NCBI GenBank assembly: GCA_009746045.1
Contig: RPFO01000229.1
Location: forward strand, 120,001 to 184,000
From: Mesostigma viride
Taxonomy: Eukaryota; Streptophyta; Mesostigmatophyceae; Mesostigmatales; Mesostigmataceae
DNA length: 64,000 nt
Direction of reading: 5' to 3'
Translations under genes and position numbers: made by a program
In this document: piece after piece, positions 11,966-22,780 of the stretch
How positions within the stretch are numbered: the first letter of the stretch is position 1
How the letters are laid out: every line of letters starts with the position of its first letter
Notes under the pieces: model-generated
What the model saw: the letters and a program-made list of their open reading frames with translations, nothing else
Told to the model about the DNA's origin: nothing
Database searches by the model: none

Positions 11966-12199
11966 CATTAACTATATCAAGGAGACAACCAGCGCAGGCC
12001 AGAAATCGGGAGAGTCCAGACCATGGTAGCTCGAGCCTGCCGTTATCTTGTCCGCGTGTTTGAGTCGTTCAGGATTATGAATATGAATGGTACGTGATGG
12101 AAATGTGTAGCCTTGTGCATTGAAATTATGGCTGGCTTACGTGTAGAGCGACTAGATGACCTAGACGGTGGGTATCATTAACTATATCAAGGAGACAAC
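11966..12199 (+). repeat. Dispersed repeat R, copy 1
   Basis: A segment beginning AGCGCAGGCCAGAAATCGGG contains a short open stretch (MVARACRYLVRV...) followed by a GTACGTG donor-like site. It is flanked on both sides by the direct repeat ATTAACTATATCAAGGAGAC-AACC (about 11967 and 12175). Related copies are at 20491-20920, 30705-31010, 31610-31818 (reverse) and 61118-61225 (reverse). The family is not recognised. Confidence 0.7.
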
Positions 12200-12239
12200 C
12201 ATATATCTCTCCATTGTTACAACCATGTTTTTAAAGGTA

Positions 12240-12650
12240 CATTATTAATTAATTAATTGATTAATTAATTAAACTCGTGATCCCGTTGGGGAGCAAGTAA
12301 GTAAGTGCGTGAACATGCATGTGCACTTAAGGTATGCCACGGAGTACCTGATATAAGGTACTTTCCTACGCGGATACTGCACCGGCCGCAAAGGCAAGTG
12401 GCGTGACTCATTCGCCCAGGTCTGGAGTCGCAGATAGCAACTCCGGGTCATCCGGAGTATCCAAGACGACTGTACGCTCGGCCATGATGGATGACATGTG
12501 TGCATGCTAAACCCCGATAGCCTAGGAGAATATCAAAGCTTCTCCCGGAGCCTAGCTGTGGGGCTTTAGGGGTACACGGCCCAGGGTTCATGCACCCACA
12601 ACCCATTGGGAAGTCTCGATGGATGGACGGATGGGTGCACACATTCCTAC
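12240..12650 (-). mobile_element. 3' end fragment of a non-LTR element
   Basis: On the minus strand it ends with the stem-loop GCTCCCC-AA-CGGGATC and a TTAATTAA tail, the same 3' architecture as the other non-LTR copies here. Upstream sequence is degenerate and gives no domain. A 5'-truncated or decayed copy. Confidence 0.6.
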
Positions 12651-12804
12651 CGGCGGTCTATTCTATCTATTCTATGTAGATGCCTCTAGATTCTAGTACT
12701 ACGTTATCTCACGCCGCACACACCCCGCCAGCCTCTAGCTCCCCAACCCCCTGCCGACATCGTGGGTCCCCGGCGCCCCTTGCTGGTTCAACGCCGGCAC
12801 CACT

Positions 12805-14187
12805 CGCTGCACATTAAAATTAAATTAATTTAAATTATAGCATGACTCCGTTGGGAGATCATGTAGCACGTATTCCCTTGCCGGATGGATGGAGGTGGGC
12901 GAAGCCGCGAAACCGATCTAAGCTAACTAAGCTAATATCTAGAAAACCCTAACTACTCTAATCAACAAAGCGCCCCTTCCTTTTAGGGGGAGGGCGCTTG
13001 CCCACAGGGGCCGGCGTGTGAGCCTGGACAATCGTCTTCCATGCACTCTTCTTGTTCTGCATAGCAGTCCAAGCAAGAGAGAGGGAGTGAATGGCCGAAT
13101 GCGGTGTTCAAACGAAGCTAGCTGGGACCACTAGGTCGGCCAGCAACTGCTGTGGATAGGTCATGGCAGCCCGTTTACCCATCTTTCTAGGAATGTCCTT
13201 ATTGGGGCCAGCAGGCCAGGTCAGGATATGCCGCCCAGGTTGGCCAAGCCGCTGGGGGCCGGCCAGACCGAGGTCGGTGTCTACGACTCTACGTACCTGA
13301 CTGGTGCGAGCAAGATGTCCTACGAATGCTATCCTACGCTGCCTAATCTCGTCCGAAATGCGAGGCATACCCTGATACAAAGACCCTAAAGACCTATGTG
13401 TGGAAAACCCTACGTTCAGGGCCTGTCGGAGCATCCTGGTAACCGTGCCATTCAGCCGTGTGGCCAGCGTGTCCGTGAGCGTACGTCCATGCCTCGGCAC
13501 CATAGGTACGTGAGCACCGTGAGGACCAGCTAGGACCTTGAAGAGCTTTCGCTTGCGGTGCTCGCCCAGGTCCTTCGAGCGCCAGTAGGTTTTGAGCGAA
13601 CGAGTGCCTAGCCCAAGCCAGGCCGATGCGAATGTCCACATCGTCAGCGGTGTCGGGGAGCATGCATGCTCCCCAGCAGTTTTAAGCGATCACGGAACGG
13701 GACCTCCGTCCCGTCTAGCAGCCGCGGCAGCGGCGGGCGACTGGTAGCCCCAATCACCATCGCCTCGGTTTTGACACTAATCTCCAACACCACCGCCCGT
13801 GCCTCCAAGCCCAGACAGTCCAGCCAGGTCTAAATGTGCTCGGGGCGCTCGATGATGGTGGTATCATCCGCATAAATCAGGTCAGACAGGCGGTAGCCAG
13901 GGCCGCCGCCGCCATACTCGTAGTCGTTAAGGATGTCCAAGCCCATGCACCGGGCTCGAACCCCTTAAGAGCAGTAAAGCGTGCACGTGCCTGCCGCGCA
14001 TGACGTGATCCACGACAATAATGAACAGGTATGGGGACAGGACACTTGTAACCTTCGGCCACACCCCGTGGTGAAGGGGCCGGAATGGTGGGGTGGTGCC
14101 CTCCGCAGTCCGCACTACTGCCTGTGAGCCGAGGTCATACTGCAGCCGGCGAATGGCAGCAATAAACGCTGGAGGCACGCAGCGCAT
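12805..14187 (-). mobile_element. LINE fragment with reverse transcriptase remnant
   Basis: Read on the minus strand it encodes a decayed LINE reverse transcriptase. A palm segment (LSPYLFIIVVDHVMRG) is followed by YADDTT, whose YADD codons lie at 13863-13874. A C-terminal region with LYQGMPRISDEIRQRRIAFV follows, then a basic tail ending KRKGRFVD at about 12966. Frame changes and an in-frame stop (EHI-stop-TW) make it a pseudogene. The 3' end has a CTCCCAACGGAG stem-loop near 12850 and an AT-rich tail at 12810-12838. The 5' part is missing and abuts another element at 14188. Confidence 0.8.
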
Positions 14188-14470
14188 AATTAATTATTAA
14201 ACACGTGCTCCCCAAGGGGGACCCCTTGGGGAGTCACTGAGCACCGAAATGCTTTTAATCCCTGTGTGTGCACAATGAGGAGAAAGGGCAGAGACCCCCA
14301 GTCTTCTTCATTCATGCCTAGCTAAGGCATGCCACAGCTGCATTCGGGCACGCTAGCTAAACGGACACGCCAACGATCCGGCAATCTGTGGGTGCAATAA
14401 GACCCATGTGAGCATGGCATAATATTGAAGGAGCGTGGGCAAGTAAACTGATCGAAGCCAGGACGTGGCA
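14188..14470 (-). mobile_element. 3' UTR fragment of an ORF1-only element
   Basis: Its reverse complement matches the 3' UTR of the element at 16660-18685 (CTTGCCCACGCT, GGGTCTTATTGCACCCACAG-like blocks, ATTAAAAGCA, then the stem-loop and a TTAATTAATT tail at 14188). The stem-loop is expanded by about 13 bases here. The copy is strongly 5'-truncated. Confidence 0.7.
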
Positions 14471-14505
14471 CTGATGGCTGTACAAGGACTACGCAGCGCA
14501 TAGCT

Positions 14506-16659
14506 ACCGCCTACCTACAATGCCCACACCCCGTTCCCGGGGGAAATGCCCCCCCGCGGGCCAACGAGCTGGTCCACTACTGCCGCCTATACGGCATTGA
14601 TGGCTCAGTGTTCAAGAGCACCGGCGCTACTTTGAGGGCCCTGGAAGATTGCGCCGAAATAGTCCAGTTCTTAGCACAGGAACGCAAGCTCCTTGAACCG
14701 GCCCGGTGCATGGGCCCATCCCCGACGAGAACCTGGAGAGGTTCCGTCGCCCGGCCAGTGGACAACCATCGCCTCGCTATCCTGTGCAGCGCTTCTTCCA
14801 GCTAATAAGTGAAGACGACCTCACCGCTAAGCTCCGCATGCAACCCAGCGGCAGCCTGCGCAGCCGGCCGGGCTCAGGGCTGCCACATCGGCTCCCTCCA
14901 TCTGCAAGCTAGATGACATCCGACCAGTGCTGGCCGAGGAGCACGCGACCTGGCCGTTGGCCGAGAAGCTGACCTAGCGCTGAACACCACGCTCAACACA
15001 GTGGAGGCCCAGGTCTCCAATGGGGAAACCGGCAAGGTCGTCCACAAGCTCCAACCTCAGTTCACGGCGCTGCAGACCGCAGCGCAGGCATCTGAGTGAG
15101 GCGCATGCTGCACTTGTCTCAGTCACCTAAATCAGGTGGAGGGCAACTGCGGCCTGCTCGTAAATCAGGTGGAGGGCAACTGCTGGCTAGAAGCCATCAC
15201 CGCCTAAACCGATGTCCTGGCCGCCCAGGTCCCGGCGGCCCGGCCGGCGAATGGCGATTGCAGCGCAGGTCTAGACGGCCTCCATTGCAGCCCAGCCCAC
15301 CCGGCCGGCCGGCAGATGACAGCCTCTCGGGCCGCACTCCTACGCGGACCTGCTGCGGTCAGCGACCGCCTCGACCACTGACGCCATCGCTACAATTTAA
15401 CTCCAGGAGCTAGCTAAATTGAAGACCTTCGTCAGGCAAAACGACGGGAGGCCGCACCGACCGCGCTCGCCGCGAGTGCCGAGTGGTGCTGCATCGTTTC
15501 CCCCAGAAGCCAGGTGAGACGTTAACCACCCTTGCCGACGAGCTCAAGGACCAGCTTCTTATATACCCTCACGGCCTGGTAGGTGAGGTGGAACGTACTG
15601 CGTGGGTGCCACCGCCCTCCCCACTCACGGGACAAGGCGGCTCCGGCCCCACCTAGCTGTCCTGCTCACCTTCCCTTCCGTCCCCGGAGGACAAGCAGCG
15701 GTTAATTCCTTTCTCGTCGCAAGAGGTTGCACGACCTCACCTGGACGCTGGACGACGACCTGACCCCCGCCTCAGCATGGCAGCAGCTCGACGCGATCGA
15801 CCTGTGGCCGGAATACCTCCGCCACAAGCAGGACCGGCCCCCAGAAGCCCAAGGTGTACTGGAGGGGCCGCGGCCGGGGACCTGATGATCAACCACAAGA
15901 TGTCGACGCCCCCTGCGGGCTAGAATAGCCCTAGCTTGTAATCATTGGTAGTCATAGCCGCCATGGCAGCCATGCCTAGAATGTTTGCCTAGCCTTGCCA
16001 CCACACAGGTAGTCACGTGCACCGCTAACGCACGGTACACAACCAGCCATAGCCTTAGCTTTAGCCATTGTACGTACAGCCACCAGCCATGCTACGTCCA
16101 TCGCAAGCGGTTGCACGACCTCACCTGGACGCTGGATGACGACCTGACCCCGGCCGCTCAGCAGCAGCAGCGACGCGACCTGTGGCCTGAATACCTCCGC
16201 CACAAGCAGGCCCCCCAGAAGCCCATGCAAGGTGTACGTACTGGAGGGGTGGGCACCTGATGATCAACCACAAGATGTAGACGCCCCCAGCGGGCTAGAA
16301 TAGCCAGGCTAGCTAGCTAGCTTGTCAATCATTGGTAGTCACTGCCGCCATGGCAGCCATGCCTAGAATGTTTGCCGAGCCGTGCCACCATACCTAGTAG
16401 TCACGTGCACAACCAGTGACTGGCCGTAGCCTTAGCTTATAGCCCTTGTACAGCCATGCTACGTCAGGACTGGCTATGATCAGTTTACTTGCCCACGCTC
16501 CTTGTTATGATATGCTCACACGGGTCTTCTTGCACCCACAGACCTTGCATGTCGGATCGTCTACAGTATTATATCCGGTTGCTGCATGCTGTGGCACTGA
16601 TGCCTCTACTGAGCTGGCACGAAGGAGAAAGGGGGTCTCAGCCCTTTCTTCCTGTTGTG
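14506..16659 (+). mobile_element. Decayed ORF1-only retroelement, split by a younger copy
   Basis: This stretch parallels the element at 16660-18685 from its ORF1 coiled-coil part (about 14900) to the ORF1 end (RLHDLTWTLDDDL-like at 15720-15780), with many frameshifts. Part of the ORF1 3' end and 3' UTR is present twice (about 15700-15990 and 16090-16400). Its 3' UTR stops at TTCCTGTTGTG (16649-16659) and resumes at 18686 with the same 11 bases, continuing to a stem-loop and tail at 18697-18765. It was therefore the target of the next element. Confidence 0.75.
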
Positions 16660-18685
16660 GAAGGAACCGCTAGCTGCTTGTCCTCAGGGGAGGGGAAGGT
16701 GAGCAGGACCATTAAAATGGCTGACGGCGGTATGGCTGACGGCGGAGCTCAGATCTTTTGCGTCTGAGCCCCAAATTCGGTCAGACCACTTGCATTCGAT
16801 GCGCTTTATTCAGACGTACACGCCAGTATAATCGGTTACGGCTGAAACGCAGTATTGACAAAGTTATCACGTGACAAGCAGCTATGACGACCCCAAAAGC
16901 AAAACGGGGTCTGGAAAAGGAGCTTACCGGCTCCCAGCCCAACCCGCTCGCCATCGTTCTTGCCCAGCCGCCTGGGCACGCCAACCCACCGCCAGCAAAC
17001 CCATCGCCAAGCGCCTCGCCTGAATCCAAGAAACCATGCCACGACCGCCACAAATGGAGCCTATTCTTGCCCGGCGACAGCAGGTTCTCCCTCCTCGAGT
17101 GGCAGAACCTGTCGCCACAGGAAGTCGTCGAGGTCCTCCAGTTCCTCACACAGGAACGGAAGCTCTTCGTGCCGCAGAAGGGGGGGCGGCTATCGACTAC
17201 CGCAACACGTCCTGGCTCTACACTTATGAAGAACCACGCCAACGCCTGTTTATCTTGACCAGCTACTACCAGCGCAGCCTCGCCGACATCCACAGAGCGC
17301 TCAAAGCCCCCGCCCCCGCGCACAGCCGCCAGCCCCTTCGGCTCCCTCCCTCTGCAAGGATGACATCCGCGCAGTGCTGGAGGAGCACGTGACCTGGCCG
17401 CTGGCCGAGAAGCTGACATCGCTGAACACGACGCTCAACACGGTGGAGGCCCGGGTCTCCAATGTGGAAACCAAGGTCGTCCACAAGCTCCAGCCCCAGT
17501 TCACGACGCTGCACACCGCGGCGCAAGCTTCGGAAACGCATGCTGCACTTGTCTCTCGCCTTAACCAGGTGGAGGGCAAGTGCGGCGTGCTCATGAAGAA
17601 GCTTGAGGCCATCACCGCCCACACCGAGGCCCTGGCCACACAGGTCCCCAAGATAGCGGAGCAGACGGCCACCATCATGCCTCCCAGCCACCCCGGCAGG
17701 ATGCTGGTGACCTCCCGCCGCTCTCCTACGCGGACCTGCTGCGGTCAGCGACCGCCTCCACCACCGACGCCATCGCCACGAAGCTCCAGGAGCTGGAGGA
17801 CCACCGCCAGGCCCAGCAACGGGAGGTCACCGACCGCGCTCGCCGCGAGTGCCGCGTGGTGCTACGTCGCTTCCCCCAGAAGCCAGGTGAGACGTCAACC
17901 TCTCTTGCTGACGAGCTCAAGAACCAGCTTCTTACCCTCATGGGCCTGGTAGGTGAGGTAGAACTGCGTGGGTGCCACCGCCTTCCCCACTCATGGGACA
18001 AGGCGGCTCCCCCACCAGTCCTGCTCACCTTCCCCTCCCCTGAGGATAAGCAGCGGTTCCTCTCTCGTCGCAAGAGGTTGCACGACCTCACCTGGACGCT
18101 GGATGACGACCTGACCCCCGCTCAGCAACAGCAGCCGGACGCGACCTGTGGCCGGAATACCGGCCTCCGCCATAAGCAGGACCCCCAGAAGCCCAAGGTG
18201 TACTGGAGGGGCGGGGACCTGATGATCAACCACAAGATGTGGACGCCCCCAGCGGGCTAGAATAGCAATAGCCCTAGCAATTGTAACCATTGGAGTCACT
18301 GCCGCTAAGGCAGCCATGCCTAGAATGTTCGCCTAGCTGTGCCAACATACCTAGTCACGTGCCGCCAACGCACGGTACACAACCAGCCATAGCCTTAGCC
18401 TAGTCCTAGCACAGCCATGCTACGCCCGTGCTATGGTCAGATTACTTGCCCACGCTATACTTGTTATGCCCCGCTTACATGGGTCTTATTGCACCCACAG
18501 TTTGCCGGATCGTTAGCCTGTCCTTTTAGCTAGCCGCGCCCGATTGCAGCTGTGGCATGCCTTTGGCATGAAGGAGACTGGGGGTCTCTGCCCTTTCTCC
18601 TGTAGTGCACACACAGGGATTAAAAGCACTTCAGTGCTCCGTGACTCCCCAACGGGAGCACGTGTTTAATTAATTAATTAATTAA
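16660..18685 (+). mobile_element. ORF1-only non-LTR element inserted in an older relative
   Basis: It is bounded by the direct repeat TTCCTGTTGTG at 16649-16659 and 18686-18696, an 11-bp target duplication typical of target-primed reverse transcription. It has a 5' leader shared with the other ORF1 elements (ATGGCTGACGGCGGAGCTCA at about 16736), one ORF1-type coding region, a 3' UTR, the stem-loop GACTCCCC-AA-CGGGAGCACG (about 18642-18661) and a TTAATTAA tail. No reverse transcriptase or endonuclease lies inside. The first 50 bases are an antisense copy of its own 18015-18059. Confidence 0.85.
16884..18260 (+). pseudogene. L1-type ORF1 protein, frameshifted
   Basis: From an ATG at 16884 the frame encodes a Pro/Ser-rich N-terminus. 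A heptad-like coiled-coil region follows (about 17395-17660, with NTTLNTVEARVSNVETK), then an RRM-like segment (CRVVLRRFPQKPGET) and a C-terminal domain (VLLTF ... FLSRRKRLHDLTWTLDDDLT ... KVYWRGGDLMINHKMW). This order matches LINE-1 ORF1p, an RNA-binding trimeric chaperone. Three or more frameshifts break it, one at the G run 17178-17184. No zinc knuckle is seen. Confidence 0.8.
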
Positions 18686-18696
18686 TTCCTGTTGTG

Positions 18697-18765
18697 CACA
18701 TACAGGGATTAAAAGCACACAGGTGCTCCGTGACTCCCCAACGGGAGCACGAGTATTTAATTATA
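18697..18765 (+). mobile_element. Displaced 3' end of the 14.5-kb element
   Basis: It continues the 3' UTR interrupted at 16659: CACATACAGGGATTAAAAGC, then the GACTCCCCAACGGGAGCACG stem-loop and an AT tail. Confidence 0.75.
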
Positions 18766-18983
18766 ATTGTGGTTGTCTCCTTGATAATTAATTAGTTAAT
18801 TTGAGGGCCCCGCTCAGCGTGTCACCCTTGCCCTCCAGTGGCAACTGCTGCACATTGATGGAAAACGCTGTATTTGTTGCATAAACTCAGTATCTTGAGC
18901 TCCAAACATCATTTCAACCTGAAACTTGGAATGAAGGTAGGCAGTAGGCCCAGCTCCATGCCCATAACCTGAATTCGCAAAAA
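18766..18983. other. AT-rich spacer with a reversed ATCAAGGAGACAACC motif
   Basis: The motif occurs on the minus strand at about 18771-18785. Nothing else is recognised. Confidence 0.4.
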
Positions 18984-19006
18984 ATCAAGGAGACAATGGT
19001 CAGGGC

Positions 19007-19339
19007 ATGGGCCTTAACGGTGAGATCGAGCTGGCCGCCCACCGCCTTCCCCGCGCGCGGGGTAAGGCAGGGCCGCCCCCGCTCCTTCTCACCTTTAAGA
19101 CCCCGGCGGACAAGATTTCTTTTCTCAGACGCCGCAAGCGGCTCGAGAAGACTCTCTTCACCCTTGATGACGACTTGACCCTGGCGCAGCAACAACGGCG
19201 ACGGGAGCTATGGCCGACCTACCTCCAGCTCCGGCAGACCAAGGCGGGGCAGCCGGTGTACTGGAAGGGGGCGGCCATCTACGTCGGCCACAAGCCCTGG
19301 CAGGCGACCCCCCCCCCCCCGCGGCCCCAGCGACTCTAG
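19007..19339 (+). pseudogene. ORF1p C-terminal fragment
   Basis: It encodes the end of an L1-type ORF1 protein: the PPLLLTF strand, then FLRRRKRLEKTLFTLDDDLT, AQQQRRRELWPTYLQLRQ and VYWKGAAIYVGHKPW, with a stop at 19337-19339. The N-terminal two thirds are missing through 5' truncation of the element. Confidence 0.8.
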
Positions 19340-19746
19340 ACGCCCCAGCTTAGGGGAATACAGCAGTAGTAGTGCAGAATAGATAGACCGTGGCCATGTG
19401 TACATGTACGCCTCCTAGAGGCACTATCCCAGCTAAGCCCCGCGCTTTATTTTAATCATGTACATGTGTGCCTATGATGTGCCACACTCCAGACGATGCC
19501 TAGCCTTATTTAGTAATGTTGTGCCCATGCAGGGAGTAACTCTCTGCTGAGATGCCATGCCCTAGCTTATTGTATAGCCATGCTGATCTTCCCCCCCATG
19601 ACAGGCTCCCCCTTCGCTGGGCATAGCTTGAAGATCATGGGGATGCAAGTGCCCTGGTGCACCTAGAGCAAGGGTCCTTTACATTCCCACCCTTGCAGGA
19701 AGTAGCTTAGAATGTATGATAGGCCATATGCCCCTTCTCTGGGCTA

Positions 19747-20420
19747 TTGAATTGAATTGTAACATAACTCCGTTGGGAGTATATGTAGCACATAGCCCTT
19801 AATTGAGAGGGGGCATATGGCCTATCATACATCCTAAGCTACTTCCTGCAAGGGTGGGGATGTAAAGGACCCTTGCTCTAGGTGCACCAGGGCACTTGCA
19901 TCCCCATGATCTTCAAGCTATGCCCAGCGAAGGGGGAGCCTGTCATGGGGGGGAAGATCAGCATAGCTATACAAAAGCTAGGGCATGGCGTCTCAGCAGA
20001 GAGTTACAGCTCCCTGCATGGGCACAACATAACTAAATAAAGCTAGGCATCATCTGGAGTGTGGCTCATCATAGGCACACATGTACATGATTAAATAAAG
20101 CGCATGGCTTAGCTGGGATAGTGCCTCTAGGAGGCGTACATGTACATGGCCACGGTCTATCTATGCTACACTACTACTGCTGTATTCCCCTAAGCTGGGG
20201 CGTCTGGGGTCGCTGGGGCCGCGGGGGTCGCCTGCCAGGGCTTGTGGCCGACGTAGATGGGGCGCCCCCTTCCAGTACACCGGCTGCCCCGCCTTGGTCT
20301 GCCGGAGCTGGAGGTAGGTCGGCCATAGCTCCCGTCGCCGTTGTTGCTGCGCCAAGGTCAAGTCGTCATCAAGGGTGAAGAGAGTCTTCTCGAGCCGCTT
20401 GCGGCGTCTGAGAAAAGAAC
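19747..20420 (-). mobile_element. Nested antisense ORF1 element with 11-bp target duplication
   Basis: It is flanked by TCTCTGGGCTA at 19736-19746 and 20421-20431. On the minus strand it runs from a 5' truncation inside ORF1 (TTCTTTTCTCAGACGCCGCA-like) to the stem-loop ACTCCCAACGGAGTTATG and a CAATT-type tail at 19747-19760. Host and insert belong to the same family, so the two bodies form an inverted repeat of roughly 600 bp per arm. Confidence 0.9.
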
Positions 20421-20490
20421 TCTCTGGGCTATGTGCTACATATACTCCCAACGGAGTTATGTTCCTAATTAATTAATTAATTAATTAATT

Positions 20491-20925
20491 AATGGTCAGC
20501 GCAGGCCAGAAATCGGGAGAATCCGGACCATGGTAGCTCGAGCCTGCCGTTATCTTGTCCGCGTGTTCGAGTCGTTCAGGATTGTGAATATGAATGGTAC
20601 GTGATGGAAATGTGCACGTAGCCTTGTGCATTGAAATTATGGCTGGCTTACGAGTAGAGCGACTAGATGACCTAGACGGTGGGGCCGGCCAGAAACAGTT
20701 TGCTTGATCAGTGCGTGTGTTTCGAGCCTAACTGGCCGGGAATGTCTAGTGGTGAGCACCATTGCTGCGATCGCTCTCCCACCATTTACGAGGAAAATAC
20801 CCGCAAATGGAAAACCACTGAAAAGGTCTAGCTAGTCAGTCATTACGTGAGCCATGCCATGATTCCAAACGTCCAAGAACTGCACACGGTGCAAAGGCAA
20901 AAATCCGGCACTTTCAAATAAGCGG
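20491..20925 (+). repeat. Dispersed repeat R, copy 2 (longest)
   Basis: Its beginning was displaced by the insertion and lies at 18984-19003 (ATCAAGGAGACAATGGTCAG). After it come GCGCAGGCCAGAAATCGGG, the MVARACRYLVRV open stretch, a GTACGTG site and about 300 bases similar to 30705-31010. Function unknown. Confidence 0.7.
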
Positions 20926-21764
20926 CGGGAACCAAAAATGTGCTATATATATGCCTAGCTCCGTCGCTCAGTCGTTGGCGGAAAGCTGCCGGCTCCTGCC
21001 CCTTTTGGCAACGGCAGCGCCTGACCCCCTGGACCCCAGCAGCCCTTTGCCCTTCGTCACCGCCATCCAGGAGGCCTATGCTGAGATCCAGGAGGCCTGT
21101 TCTCCCGTCCGTGCCGCTCAGGCGGTACAGCGCCGCCTCCCTCGCGGCACTCCGGCCTCGGTCGCCTCCGTTCAATCTCCCGCCGCATTCCCTGCTCGCG
21201 TCATCGATAAACACCGGAAAACCTACGCGGGTATTCTGCACACGGCTGATTGGATTCAGAGTGAGATCGTACGTTATACGCGTTATACGGTCACGGTGGA
21301 GTATAATGTATAATACGGTATAATGCGGTATAATACGGTATTATACGTTTTCGTACTGACACACTCAGAATACTCTGATTTTACACATTTTAAGACACCC
21401 ACCATCAATCCACATGTTTTTAACACTGTTTTGGACATAATCCAAGGTTGCCCTACCCTCGGCTATACTCTATACGGTGGATATTGTGGACACGATCGAT
21501 GTATTGCATGTAATACTGAGAATGTAAACGTGCGCATGCATAATTGTGTGTATGTGTATATATGTGGCTTTATATTGGTTATGTTTACTTGGGTGCCTTC
21601 ACTTTGATGCAAGTAATTATATATTTTAATATATATATATGTGGCTGTGCATGCACGCAAATACTACAGTAGTATACAATTAATGCATGTAGTATGTTTG
21701 CATGGTGCGATGCTATGTGAATATACTGAGCTGCATGTGACTACAGGTGTGTGACTCGTGGTGT

Positions 21765-21850
21765 GCATTAATTAATTAATTAACTGAATTAATTAATTAA
21801 TATTAATTAATCTCGTGTCCCCGTTGGGGAACCACGGAGGCTAAACAGGT
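21765..21850 (-). mobile_element. LINE-type 3' terminus nested in the hAT-like element
   Basis: A TTAATTAA-rich tail followed (on plus) by CTCGTGTCCCCGTTGGGGAA, the reverse of the stem-loop and tail of the non-LTR families. Its upstream (5') extent is unclear. Confidence 0.55.
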
Positions 21851-22118
21851 GGGGATGTGATAAGTAACTCACATATTCTCACCTTCCATACAACAACCTT
21901 GTTTTCCAGCAGGCTGAAGAGCATGACAGGCGTCTATGAGCTCGCCAGCTCCTTGCAACGGTGATGCCGCTCCCAGGCAGCTAGGGTCCTTGACTACGCA
22001 ATATAGAATGTCTACCGTGTGAAAACCTCCATACAGGAAGCGTAGCAAAGCCAGATAACTGCCCGATCAATTCTGGGTAGCTTTAGGAAGCATGGCATAC
22101 GCAGCGTAAGGAAAACCA

Positions 22119-22780
22119 TTGAAAGCTGCGGAAAATCTGATAGCACAACTGCAACAAGTGGAGAACAAAATAGCAAGAAAAACCCAGAAACGGCGCAAAA
22201 AGTTTCATGCCAGGTTCATTAAGAGCGCAAACAGACTGGGCGGTGACATGCGGCAAATCAACGTACCACGGCCGGCATTATTTCCTACCCAGGCGCGCAA
22301 GAAAAGCCAGCCAGCCATGGATGGATTAACCGCGGATCGCGCAGGCCTGAACGAAATCATTTTAGAAATGACAGGAAATGGCCGCAGATCGAAGATGCTT
22401 AGGTTATTTTCATGGTGTCCGTTACTAAACGGCTCTTGCTGCATCAAAATAACCCACGAATGTCGAGTTCTACCGTCGCAGGCACACATGCTAGATTATT
22501 CATCGCGGCCAAATTGACGTTGGATGAGACCCCCGTGCAAATCTGTACCAACAAAGGCAGCGAATTTGCAAATAGTGCAGATCTTGCTATGAAACATCAT
22601 AATAGAACATCACTTTTAACCATCGGCTTAATTTTTTCGCCTGTCGCCCGCCGGATTAGCCATATTTTAACGGAACGCACGTCGCCATGGCCACCTCCGC
22701 ACGGTGCGCGCACTGTGCACCACAATGTCAAAATAAGATCGCGTCGAATTGTGAAAGTTCAGACGGGTCAGTACTTATAG
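22119..22780 (+). CDS. Unrecognised open stretches inside the hAT-like element
   Basis: Two overlapping frames, 22119-22517 (basic start, QVENKIARKTQKRRKKFHAR) and 22412-22780 (RMSSSTVAGTHARLFIAAKL). Neither matches a family I know. They may be a decayed transposase or captured host sequence. Confidence 0.25.

Larger units (their letters stand above)
19004..20490 (+). mobile_element. 5'-truncated ORF1 element carrying a nested antisense copy
   Basis: The insertion is bounded by AATGGTCAG at 18995-19003 and 20491-20499 (9-bp target duplication) and sits inside repeat R. It starts within ORF1 and has the usual 3' UTR. Its terminal stem-loop ATACTCCCAACGGAGTTATG (20442-20461) and TTAATTAA tail were separated from the body when a minus-strand copy (19747-20420) inserted at TCTCTGGGCTA. 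Confidence 0.85.
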
